This document shows, piece after piece, positions 15,554 through 21,765 of a DNA stretch of 21,765 nucleotides. Position numbers and translations under genes: made by a program. The notes below the pieces were generated by a model. The model did no database searches and was not told the origin of the DNA. It saw only the letters and a program-made list of their open reading frames with translations. Location of the stretch: NCBI GenBank assembly GCA_023387655.1, contig JAEWHR010000087.1, positions 1 through 21,765 of the forward strand, given 5' to 3'. Every line of letters starts with the position of its first letter. Within the stretch, counting starts at the first letter, position 1. This DNA is from Bacillota bacterium (GTDB taxonomy: Bacteria > Bacillota > Clostridia > Lachnospirales > Lachnospiraceae).

Positions 15554-17098
15554 ATGATTCAAAATCCAATATTACGAGGTTTTTGTCCAGACCCAAGTAT
15601 TATTAGAGTTGGCGAGGATTATTATATTGCAACTTCAACCTTTGAGTGGTGGCCGGGAATACGTCTCTTTCACTCAAAGGATTTAAAGCATTGGGAGCAG
15701 TTACCTTCTCCAATTACTAAGAGGAGTCAGGTAGATATGATAGGTAACCCAACTTCTGGTGGAATTTGGGCGCCTTGTCTTAGTTATTCTAACGGTACCT
15801 TCTATATTATATATACCGATGTTAAGACAAAGAAAGGTCGATTTTATAATACCCATAATTATCTCATTCAATCAAATAAGATTGATGGAGAATGGTCAGA
15901 ACCTGTTTATTTAAATAGTTCAGGGTTTGATCCTTCCCTTTTCCATGATACGGATGGACGTAAGTATTTGGTGAATATGAGAAATGGATTCAAAGGGATA
16001 TTACTGCAGGAATACGATGCAAAAGAGAAAAAATTGATTGGTGAAATTAAAAATATTTTTGCGGGTACATCCTATGGATATACAGAAGGACCACATCTAT
16101 ATCATATAGGGGAGTGGTACTATTTGATTACAGCAGAAGGCGGTACTGGATATGGGCATTGTGTTACGTTTGCTAGATCAAAAGATATCTGGGGCCCATA
16201 TGAGGTAGATCCAAATAATCCAATGCTTACATCAAAGGAAGATGACGATGGTATTTTAAAAAAATGCGGTCATGCTGATTTTACAGATACGGGCCATGGA
16301 GAATGGTATATGGTTCATCTTTGTTCTAGACCAAGAGAAGGAACAAAAGATTCTTTGCTTGGCAGAGAGACAGCAATTCAAAAAGTGGAGTGGAGCGAAG
16401 ATGGCTGGTTAAGACTAAGTAATCAGACAGGTATAGCTGATGTAGAAGTAGAAGAGCCGATTGGAATAACTTCTTATCCTGTAGCTAGACCAAAGACAAG
16501 GGATGATTTTGATGATAAAACATTGGATATAGTTTATTCAAGTCCACGAATCCCTCTGGGAGAGAAAGCTAGTTTGTCCGAAAGAGCAGGGTACTTAAGG
16601 TTATACGGCCAAGAGTCACTGAATTCTTTACACCATGTCAGTCTGCTTGCTAGAAGACAAACGGAGTATCATGCAAAAGCTATGACCGGACTTGAATTTA
16701 AACCAAGTCATCCAGAGCAGGTGGCAGGAATCACGTACTTTTACGATGCCTTAAACCATTATATCTTTGGAAAATCGGTGGATGAAGAGGGAAGAGAAGT
16801 CTTAATATTACTTCGAAGTGATACCGGGGTATATGAGGACTTAATAGAACCACTGGTGTTAAAAGAACATAATCAGCTACATTTACAAGTAGAAACAGAT
16901 GAGTATGGTACTTTTGCCTATTTCTCCTATTCATATGATGGCCTTAGTTGGTTTCAGATAACAGGAGAATATAGTACAAAGATACTGACCGATGAGCATT
17001 GCAGAGGTTTTACGGGAGCACATTTTGGAATTTTCTGTTTTGATATGACAGGTTTAGCTTTACCTGCGGACTTTGACTATTTTGATTACGAAGGATAA
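15554..17098 (+). CDS. GH43 beta-xylosidase / alpha-L-arabinofuranosidase
   Basis: Glycoside hydrolase family 43 enzyme (514 aa), an inverting exo-glycosidase that releases xylose or arabinose from short oligosaccharides. The five-bladed propeller starts N-P-I-L-R-G-F-C-P-D-P-S with the catalytic base Asp13. The modulating Asp126 is in G-F-D-P-S-L-F-H-D and the general acid Glu178 in Y-T-E-G-P-H-L-Y. The segment E-W-W-P-G-I at about 31-36 is typical of XynB-like beta-xylosidases. A C-terminal beta-sandwich domain begins near residue 320. There is no signal peptide, so it acts on imported sugars. ATG 15542 is in frame, but ATG 15554 is chosen because GGGAG lies 5 nt upstream and the family's N-terminus begins there. 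It is the last gene of the second importer operon. Confidence 0.93.
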   Translation: MIQNPILRGFCPDPSIIRVGEDYYIATSTFEWWPGIRLFHSKDLKHWEQLPSPITKRSQVDMIGNPTSGGIWAPCLSYSNGTFYIIYTDVKTKKGRFYNTHNYLIQSNKIDGEWSEPVYLNSSGFDPSLFHDTDGRKYLVNMRNGFKGILLQEYDAKEKKLIGEIKNIFAGTSYGYTEGPHLYHIGEWYYLITAEGGTGYGHCVTFARSKDIWGPYEVDPNNPMLTSKEDDDGILKKCGHADFTDTGHGEWYMVHLCSRPREGTKDSLLGRETAIQKVEWSEDGWLRLSNQTGIADVEVEEPIGITSYPVARPKTRDDFDDKTLDIVYSSPRIPLGEKASLSERAGYLRLYGQESLNSLHHVSLLARRQTEYHAKAMTGLEFKPSHPEQVAGITYFYDALNHYIFGKSVDEEGREVLILLRSDTGVYEDLIEPLVLKEHNQLHLQVETDEYGTFAYFSYSYDGLSWFQITGEYSTKILTDEHCRGFTGAHFGIFCFDMTGLALPADFDYFDYEG

Positions 17099-17103
17099 GA
17101 ATA

Positions 17104-17130
17104 AGGAAGAACCTGATGAAGGTTCTTCCT
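17104..17130. terminator. Hairpin after GH43, between convergent genes
   Basis: AGGAAGAACCT (17104-17114) and AGGTTCTTCCT (17120-17130) form a perfect 11-bp stem with a 5-nt loop, 5 bp after the GH43 stop. The T-run on the plus strand is displaced (TTTTT begins about 10 nt later), so termination efficiency is uncertain. Further copies of the 3' arm follow in the repeat tract at 17154-17253. Confidence 0.65.
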
Positions 17131-17153
17131 ATCCAAAGATTTTTCCTGTATTG

Positions 17154-17253
17154 AGGTTCTGCTATATTGAGGTTCTGCTATATTGAGGTTCTTCTGTTAT
17201 TAAGGTTCTTCCTGTATTGTGGTCCTGCCGTAATTGAGGTTCTTCCTTTATTT
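17154..17253. repeat. Six degenerate tandem 16-17 bp repeats
   Basis: Successive units start at 17154, 17170, 17186, 17203, 17220 and 17237. The consensus is close to AGGTTCTTCCTGTATTG. Units 1 and 2 are identical (AGGTTCTGCTATATTG); the others differ by a few bases. The core AGGTTCTTCCT equals the 3' arm of the hairpin at 17104-17130, so the tract looks like an expansion of that arm. It fills most of the space between GH43 and the convergent AraC-type gene. Confidence 0.8.
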
Positions 17254-17286
17254 AGCTATGCCTTTAACCTCTACTTAAGACGCTAC

Positions 17287-18183
17287 TTATTCTTCTAGTT
17301 CTGCCTTTTTTGCACGAATAGGTTGAATTTCCTTTTTGTTTTGTTTTCGATATTGCAATGGCGAAGTCTCAGTGTATTTTTTAAACACTCGCACAAAGTA
17401 GGTTATACTTTGAAAACCAAGTTGTTCCGAAATCTCGGTGATATTGAAATCACTATACAGAAGCAGATTTTGTGCTTTTTGAACACGATGTATGTTGATG
17501 TATTCATTTACGGTAAATCCGGTAACTTCTTTAAAAATCCGACTTAAATAGCACTTACTAACAAAGAAGTGCTTTGATAGGGAATCTAGTGAGAGTGGTT
17601 TGGTACAATTGTTAACAATATAAGAAGCGACCTCGTCAACCTTTCGATGTTTTGCTGTGGTAGCAGTAGTTGCAGGGATAAATGTATTGCTATCCGCTTT
17701 ACAACGCAATGCAAAGATTAGTAATTTGGCTAACTTCATCATAACGGAAAGTTCATATCCAATTGATTTGTGCTGTATTTCTGTTGCGATATTAGTCAAT
17801 AGCTGTTCAATACGTCGCTGGTCCTTTTCTTCTAATTTTAATACTCCATAATGTTTGGAGAAGAAATCTTTCAGAGATAAATCTCCTAGGAAGGAAAAGA
17901 AAGAAGCGAAAGGTTCCTCTTTTAACTCAATGAGGATACGGTCATGGTAAGAAGTCCCTGCTAAACCTGTTTTATGTATTTGCCCACGATTTACAAAAAC
18001 CAAACTTCCCTTTTTTACAAGGTAGGTTTGTTGTTCAATAAAGTAATAGCGTTCGCCTTCCAGAAGATAATACACTTCGTATTCATCGTGAAAGTGCTTA
18101 GTAGGCATGTTATATTCATAGTCTCGTATGATACGATCAATGGTGATCCCATTTAGGGATTCTTCGAATACAATTTGTCTCAT
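17287..18183 (-). CDS. AraC-family regulator with cupin sensor domain
   Basis: One-component transcription regulator of 298 aa. The N-terminal AraC-type cupin domain contains H-F-H-D-E-Y-E-V-Y-Y-L at about 30-40 and a downstream G-Q-I-H-K at about 67-71, the ligand-binding half. The C-terminal double helix-turn-helix (about 185-285) includes L-S-L-D-S-L-S-K-H-F-F-V-S and I-S-E-Q-L-G-F, ending T-S-P-L-Q-Y-R-K. An ATG at 18195 is in frame, but its bases overlap the GGAGGG that serves ATG 18183, so the shorter start is preferred. It is convergent with the GH43 operon and divergent from the GH4 gene 277 bp away, its most likely target. The cupin ligand is probably a sugar; nothing shows which one. 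Confidence 0.93.
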   Translation of the reverse strand: MRQIVFEESLNGITIDRIIRDYEYNMPTKHFHDEYEVYYLLEGERYYFIEQQTYLVKKGSLVFVNRGQIHKTGLAGTSYHDRILIELKEEPFASFFSFLGDLSLKDFFSKHYGVLKLEEKDQRRIEQLLTNIATEIQHKSIGYELSVMMKLAKLLIFALRCKADSNTFIPATTATTAKHRKVDEVASYIVNNCTKPLSLDSLSKHFFVSKCYLSRIFKEVTGFTVNEYINIHRVQKAQNLLLYSDFNITEISEQLGFQSITYFVRVFKKYTETSPLQYRKQNKKEIQPIRAKKAELEE

Positions 18184-18407
18184 AGTTCCCTCCATTTCCT
18201 AGAAAGTTGGTGAATCTATAGTGATAAGAAAGATGGAAAAGGTAATAAACGTTTGATACACCTTACAATTAATTAAACGATTGAATCCAAAGTGGAGATT
18301 AAAAATTTTCTTACCATAAGTAAATAGTTAATTAAATTTAAATGTATCATATAGTTTAAAAATTAAGATTAATATTAATTTTTTATAATATAATTATACT
18401 TCATTAT

Positions 18408-18429
18408 ACTGGAAAGTCCAGTGTATAAT
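18408..18429 (+). promoter_or_regulatory. Palindrome plus -10 box upstream of the GH4 gene
   Basis: ACTGGA (18408-18413), AAG, TCCAGT (18417-18422) is a perfect short palindrome. One base later comes a consensus TATAAT (18424-18429). No good -35 box lies 16-18 bp upstream. The palindrome occupies the -15 to -30 zone, where a repressor or activator could act. The GH4 ATG follows 31 bp after the -10 box, with AAAGGGG as its ribosome binding site. Confidence 0.5.
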
Positions 18430-18460
18430 AGGAGATTTCGATAGAAAGGGGTAACGGAAG

Positions 18461-19861
18461 ATGAAATATAATAATGGAAAAGTTTCCGATGTAAAAATTG
18501 CTTATATAGGAGGTGGATCTCGTGGTTGGGCTTGGACTTTCATGACAGATTTAGCAATGGAACCAAGTATGAGTGGTACAATCTGTCTTTATGACATCAA
18601 TCAAGAGGCTGCAAATAACAATGAAGTCATTGGAAACATGATAACCAAGCGAGAAGATACCGTAGGTAAATGGAATTACGAAACAGCTAAGACAATTGAT
18701 GAGGCGTTAAAGGGAGCTGACTTTGTTGTAATTTCTATATTACCAGGAACCTTTGATGAAATGGATGCAGATGTACATATGCCAGAGCGTCTAGGTATTT
18801 ATCAATCTGTTGGAGATACTGCTGGACCTGGTGGTATGATAAGAGCACTTCGTACCATTCCAATGTTTGTCACAATCGCTAATGCAATTAAAGAGTTTTC
18901 TCCAGAAGCTTGGGTCATTAATTATACTAACCCGATGTCTCTGTGTGTAAAAACTTTATATCATGTATTCCCAAATATTAAGGCATTTGGCTGTTGCCAT
19001 GAGGTATTTGGAACACAAAAAGTGCTAAAAGGAATTGCAGAGCAAGAATTAAAAATTGATCATATTGATCGAAGTGAAATCCATGTCAATGTACTTGGCA
19101 TTAATCATTTTACTTGGTTTGATTATGCATCTTATAAAGGAATTGATTTGTTTCCTATTTATCGTAAGTATGTTGAGGAGCATTTTGAAGAAGGATTTAA
19201 AGAAAAAGATGAAAACTGGGCAAATGCGTCCTTTGCTTGTAAACATCGTGTGAAATTTGACTTATTTAAAGAATATGGTTTAATCGCTGCAGCAGGAGAT
19301 CGTCATCTAGCAGAGTTCATGCCAAGTCAACGTTACTTAAAGGACAAAGAGACTGTGGCTAACTGGAAGTTTGGACTAACAACAGTTGATTGGAGAAAAA
19401 AAGATTTAGAAGATCGTTTAAAGAAGAGTCATAGATTGGTAAGTGGAGAAGAGGAAATTAAACTTGAACCATCTGGTGAAGAAGGTATTCTTTTAATAAA
19501 AGCACTTTGTGGCTTAACAAGAGTTATCAGTAACGTAAATATACCAAATACGAACCTTCAAATTGAAAACCTTCCAAGTACTGCAATAGTAGAAACCAAT
19601 GCGGTGTTTGAGAGAAATTCCATACGTCCTATTATGGCAGGTGAAATGCCAGAAAACATTGTGGAATTAACAATGCCACATATTTTAAATCATGAGTATA
19701 TCATGGAAGCAGCACTCACTTGTGATAAAGCCTTGGTTGTCAAAGCATTTGAGCAAGACCCACTAGTGAAGGGAATGGCAACAAAAGAAGAAGTTGAAAA
19801 ACTTGTAGATGATATGTTAGATGCAACAAAAGCGTATCTTCCGAAAGAGTGGAATCTGTAG
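18461..19861 (+). CDS. lplD: GH4 alpha-galacturonidase (LplD-like)
   Basis: NAD- and metal-dependent glycosidase of family GH4 (466 aa), cytoplasmic, expected to release galacturonic acid from short alpha-galacturonides. The Rossmann dinucleotide site is I-G-G-G-S-R-G-W at 16-23. The N-Y-T-N-P motif is at 154-158. The decisive signature C-H-E-V lies at 179-182; this motif characterises the alpha-galacturonidase branch of GH4, as in B. subtilis LplD, whereas other branches differ here. His216 in G-I-N-H-F-T-W-F together with Cys179 should bind the metal. It is transcribed divergently from the AraC-type gene. In B. subtilis lplD sits directly behind lplABC; here it lies about 10 kb from the LplB-type importer. 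Specificity is inferred from the motif. Confidence 0.92.
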   Translation: MKYNNGKVSDVKIAYIGGGSRGWAWTFMTDLAMEPSMSGTICLYDINQEAANNNEVIGNMITKREDTVGKWNYETAKTIDEALKGADFVVISILPGTFDEMDADVHMPERLGIYQSVGDTAGPGGMIRALRTIPMFVTIANAIKEFSPEAWVINYTNPMSLCVKTLYHVFPNIKAFGCCHEVFGTQKVLKGIAEQELKIDHIDRSEIHVNVLGINHFTWFDYASYKGIDLFPIYRKYVEEHFEEGFKEKDENWANASFACKHRVKFDLFKEYGLIAAAGDRHLAEFMPSQRYLKDKETVANWKFGLTTVDWRKKDLEDRLKKSHRLVSGEEEIKLEPSGEEGILLIKALCGLTRVISNVNIPNTNLQIENLPSTAIVETNAVFERNSIRPIMAGEMPENIVELTMPHILNHEYIMEAALTCDKALVVKAFEQDPLVKGMATKEEVEKLVDDMLDATKAYLPKEWNL

Positions 19862-19955
19862 AGAGATTCTAGTCTAATTGCTAATTATGCGTCAAAAGTG
19901 ATATCTTGTGAGAAATCGTAAAAACTTTGAATAGGGGCTTTTAATACTCAAATCA

Positions 19956-20045
19956 TTATTTAATGATATAATACCTCTTATTTAACGATATAGTATCTCT
20001 TATTTAATGATATAATATCTCTTATTTAACGATATATAATACCTC
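19956..20045. repeat. Four tandem copies of a 22-24 bp AT-rich repeat
   Basis: Units start at 19956, 19978, 20000 and 20022, of 22, 22, 22 and 24 bp; a decayed fifth copy begins at 20046. The consensus is TTATTTAAYGATATAATAYCTC. Units 1 and 3 have TAATG, units 2 and 4 have TAACG, which suggests that a two-unit block was duplicated. Units 1, 3 and 4 contain ATAATA and units 1 and 3 contain TATAAT, so the array carries repeated -10-like boxes. It lies in the 402-bp gap between GH4 and the Fpg-like gene. Confidence 0.85.
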
Positions 20046-20089
20046 TTATGAAATGATGATAAGAATGGGTTTCGAATGGAAAAAGCAGA

Positions 20090-20118
20090 ATGACAAATTA
20101 TGTCAACTAGTTTATAAT
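20090..20118 (+). promoter_or_regulatory. Promoter with overlapping palindrome before the Fpg-like gene
   Basis: ATGACA (20090-20095), a 17-bp spacer and a perfect TATAAT (20113-20118). The palindrome TGACA-AATTA-TGTCA (20091-20105) overlaps the -35 box and would make a repressor site. The leader to ATG 20264 is about 140 nt and contains a hairpin. Confidence 0.55.
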
Positions 20119-20193
20119 ATAGATACTGAAGTTAATTGGAAATTGTCCTTTATCTTCTGAGAAAAGTTGAGATGTTATTACTGAACCATTCCT

Positions 20194-20222
20194 TTATCAA
20201 AACAACATTTTAGTTTTGATAA
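20194..20222 (+). repeat. 10-bp inverted repeat in the leader of the Fpg-like gene
   Basis: TTATCAAAAC (20194-20203) and GTTTTGATAA (20213-20222) are perfect complements around a 9-nt loop, ending 30 nt before the AGGAGG site. No T-run follows directly, so it is not a terminator. It could be an mRNA-stabilising hairpin or an operator. Confidence 0.5.
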
Positions 20223-20263
20223 TGCAGTTATCCATGAATCGAATCATATCATAGGAGGTTTTT

Positions 20264-21085
20264 ATGCTTGAAATACCGGAAAGTATTGTATTATCTAAGG
20301 AAATAAACGAGACTCTTGCAGGTAAGGTGATATGTTATGTAAAAGCAAACCAATCACCGCACTCATTTGCGTGGTATCATGGAAGTCCAGAAAGTTATGA
20401 TGAACTTTTATCTGGTAAAAAGATAGAAACAGCAAGACCGTGTGGGGGAATGTTAGAAATTAAAGCAGAGGATTGTAAAATCGTCTTTACAGATGGAACA
20501 GCAATACGCTATTATGCGGATAAGGAGAAAGCTCCTAAAAAGCATCAATTATATATAGAGTTTGAAGATGATTCTGCACTGGTGGTAACAGTCATGATGT
20601 ATGGCGGAATCTGGGCATTTACGGAAGGAGAATTTAAGAATGGCTATTATCAAGGAGCGATAGAAAAACCGCATCCGTTATCAGAGGAATTTGATTATTC
20701 CTATTTTAAATCCTTGTATACAAATAAGTGTGAGAATTTATCTGCTAAAGCATTCCTGGCAACTGAACAAAGAATTCCTGGATTAGGGAATGGAGTACTT
20801 CAGGATATTCTTTTTGCCTCAGGTATTCATCCAAAGAGAAAGATGAAGGAGGTTGAGGAAGAAGAATTCCAAAATTTATTTACAGCAATAAAGAAAGTTC
20901 TTCGTGATATGGTGGTAGGTGGCGGCAGAGATACAGAAAAAGATATATTTGGAGAAGAAGGAAAGTATCTTACTTATTTAAGCAGAAAAACCTATCTGAC
21001 CCCATGTACCAAATGCGGACAGGAAATAAGAAAGGCAAACTATATGGGTGGAACAATTTACTTTTGTGAACATTGTCAGAAATAG
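20264..21085 (+). CDS. Fpg/Nei-family DNA glycosylase-like protein, non-canonical N-terminus
   Basis: A 273-aa member of the formamidopyrimidine/endonuclease VIII superfamily. The fold is clear: an N-terminal beta-sandwich, then a helix-two-turn-helix region with I-P-G-L-G-N-G at 171-177 and G-I-H-P at 187-190, and a C-terminal zinc finger with Cys248, Cys251, Cys268 and Cys271. In canonical enzymes the N-terminus is M-P-E-L-P-E and Pro2 is the catalytic nucleophile. Here it reads M-L-E-I-P-E: Glu3, Pro5 and Glu6 are kept, but residue 2 is Leu. The loop that usually carries the catalytic Lys reads R-P-C-G-G-M (58-63) without Lys. The start is firm (AGGAGG at 20253-20258). It may be a base-excision enzyme with altered chemistry or a non-catalytic DNA-binding relative. 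Confidence 0.88.
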   Translation: MLEIPESIVLSKEINETLAGKVICYVKANQSPHSFAWYHGSPESYDELLSGKKIETARPCGGMLEIKAEDCKIVFTDGTAIRYYADKEKAPKKHQLYIEFEDDSALVVTVMMYGGIWAFTEGEFKNGYYQGAIEKPHPLSEEFDYSYFKSLYTNKCENLSAKAFLATEQRIPGLGNGVLQDILFASGIHPKRKMKEVEEEEFQNLFTAIKKVLRDMVVGGGRDTEKDIFGEEGKYLTYLSRKTYLTPCTKCGQEIRKANYMGGTIYFCEHCQK

Positions 21086-21325
21086 AATGAAGTGTTTCAT
21101 CAAATAATTTTAAGTTCTTTCTTTTAAAAGAAGAGTAATATGAAGAATTTTGTATAAGAAGACTATCTTCTATATAAATGCTGCAATCAATCTAGATGGT
21201 ACTTATCAATATTGAGATGACTAAGTCGCATCTTGCTTTGTTATGTAGCGCATCATTGTATAGACTCATGTGTATTAATCCAGAAGAAGAGGGGGGGAGT
21301 TCGAAAAGAAATTAATTAAAAAGAA

Positions 21326-21375
21326 GTTTATAAAATATTTCAATTTAGTAGTTTATAAAATATTTCAATTTAGTA
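21326..21375. repeat. Perfect tandem duplication of 25 bp at the rRNA promoter
   Basis: The 25-bp unit that begins GTTTATAAAATATTTC occupies 21326-21350 and is repeated without a mismatch at 21351-21375. The second copy ends directly at the -35 box of the first promoter (21377). Being AT-rich and in the -40 to -90 zone, it may act as a doubled UP element. Confidence 0.85.
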
Positions 21376-21376
21376 G

Positions 21377-21405
21377 TTGACATTCACTTAGGAAGGTGGT
21401 ACACT
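21377..21405 (+). promoter_or_regulatory. rRNA-type promoter P1
   Basis: Consensus TTGACA (21377-21382), a 17-bp spacer and TACACT (21400-21405). The first of three tandem promoters pointing out of the right end of the window. The downstream start region AACTAAGCTG is shared with P3. Confidence 0.8.
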
Positions 21406-21478
21406 AACTAAGCTGTCGTTGAGAGATGACTGAATTGTATAAACAATTTAAATCTTAAAAAACCTTTTAAAATAAGGG

Positions 21479-21507
21479 TTGACAAGCAAAGAAAAGCGTG
21501 TTAAGAT
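21479..21507 (+). promoter_or_regulatory. rRNA-type promoter P2
   Basis: Consensus TTGACA (21479-21484), a 17-bp spacer and TAAGAT (21502-21507), preceded by an A/T-rich stretch. The second of the three tandem promoters, 102 bp after P1. Confidence 0.8.
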
Positions 21508-21567
21508 AAACGAGTCGCTAAATTGTTTGAAAAGAATAAATAATTCAAAAAACTTTGAAAAAAGTTC

Positions 21568-21596
21568 TTGACAAACAAAAAGCAACATGATATACT
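21568..21596 (+). promoter_or_regulatory. rRNA-type promoter P3
   Basis: Consensus TTGACA (21568-21573), a 17-bp spacer and TATACT (21591-21596). An A-rich UP-like stretch (21541-21567) precedes it. P3 is the strongest match of the three and the closest to the leader. Confidence 0.85.
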
Positions 21597-21765
21597 AACT
21601 AAGCTGCTTGAGAGAAACGAAAGCAAGCAATGAGAATTAAAAGAAACGAAAGTTTGCTGGAGATTTTCAAAATAAGAACATTGATAACTGAACAGTGAAA
21701 CAACCTTGAAATTCGTTGAGAATAAAGTCCAAGCAGAAATGTTTGGCAAAGAACTGTGTTTGATG
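21597..21765 (+). other. Leader of an rRNA operon (16S gene expected at or beyond the window end)
   Basis: The transcribed leader after P3 holds no plausible coding region. It contains GCTTG...CAAGC (21613-21630) and further short arms able to pair with GTTTGCT. It also has a GAACATTGATAACTGAACAG-type segment near 21676-21695, like the conserved antiterminator/processing leader found before 16S and 23S genes in clostridia and bacilli. The 16S 5' end itself is not visible, so the rRNA assignment is inference from promoter strength and this leader. Confidence 0.7.

Noticed and set aside
18247..18254. AAACGTTT core as a catabolite-control (cre) site; similar AACGTT at 3966-3971
   Set aside because: The outer TG and CA positions of the cre consensus are not matched at either place, so the core alone is not enough.
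19956..20045. CRISPR array
   Set aside because: The repeats are directly adjacent without spacers and no cas genes are nearby.
21119..21132. TTCTTTTAAAAGAA palindrome as terminator of the Fpg-like gene
   Set aside because: Low-complexity A/T palindrome without a loop or T-run; it cannot form a convincing terminator.
21196..21315. 39-codon plus-strand frame before the rRNA promoters
   Set aside because: No ribosome binding site and no recognisable protein features.
21501..21749. 82-aa open frame on the minus strand
   Set aside because: It runs antisense through two consensus promoters and the rRNA leader; its composition is that of AT-rich non-coding DNA.

Overview
The window looks like chromosomal DNA of a low-GC Gram-positive anaerobe, most likely a plant-polysaccharide-degrading clostridium of the Lachnospiraceae (Lachnoclostridium/Clostridium phytofermentans type). 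This rests on the AT-rich sequence, strong GGAGG-type ribosome binding sites, consensus sigma-A promoters with 17-bp spacers, lipoprotein solute-binding proteins, YesM/YesN-type signalling and the set of glycosidases. The species is inference; the gene families are read from the sequence.

Layout. Bases 1-99 are the 3' end of an unrecognised gene, closed by a good intrinsic terminator. On the minus strand, 3790 to 331, lies a response regulator followed by its sensor histidine kinase. Divergent from it, 4072-7845, is a first sugar importer of the LplB/LplC/LplA type (permease, permease, binding lipoprotein), closed by a strong terminator. A cytoplasmic GH28 polygalacturonase-like enzyme follows (8131-9672). 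From a near-consensus promoter at 9951 runs a second importer (binding lipoprotein, hairpin, two permeases). After it come a large protein resembling clan GH-L (alpha/alpha)6-barrel glycosidases and a cytoplasmic GH43 beta-xylosidase/arabinofuranosidase. A hairpin and a degenerate 16-17 bp repeat tract separate this operon from a convergent AraC-type regulator (18183 to 17287). Divergent from the regulator is a GH4 enzyme with the CHEV motif of alpha-galacturonidases (18461-19861). After a 22-bp tandem repeat array comes a Fpg/Nei-like protein that lacks the usual N-terminal proline. The right end holds three tandem consensus promoters and the leader of what is almost certainly an rRNA operon; the 16S gene would start at or just beyond the window edge.

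How the genes work together (inference). Two ABC importers bring plant-derived oligosaccharides into the cell, where GH28 and GH4 would release galacturonic acid from oligogalacturonides and GH43 would release xylose or arabinose. None of the enzymes has a signal peptide, so depolymerisation outside the cell must rely on enzymes coded elsewhere. Neither importer has its own ATPase; a shared MsmX/UgpC-type ATPase is expected. The two-component system and the AraC protein are the obvious local regulators.

Stretches without genes: 3791-4071 holds divergent promoter candidates; 9673-10013 a weak terminator, an inverted repeat and a strong promoter; 18184-18460 a palindrome and a -10 element; 19862-20263 a repeat array, a promoter with a palindrome, and a hairpin; in 21086-21325 I see nothing I can support apart from a G7 run at 21291-21297; 21326-21765 is the rRNA promoter and leader region.
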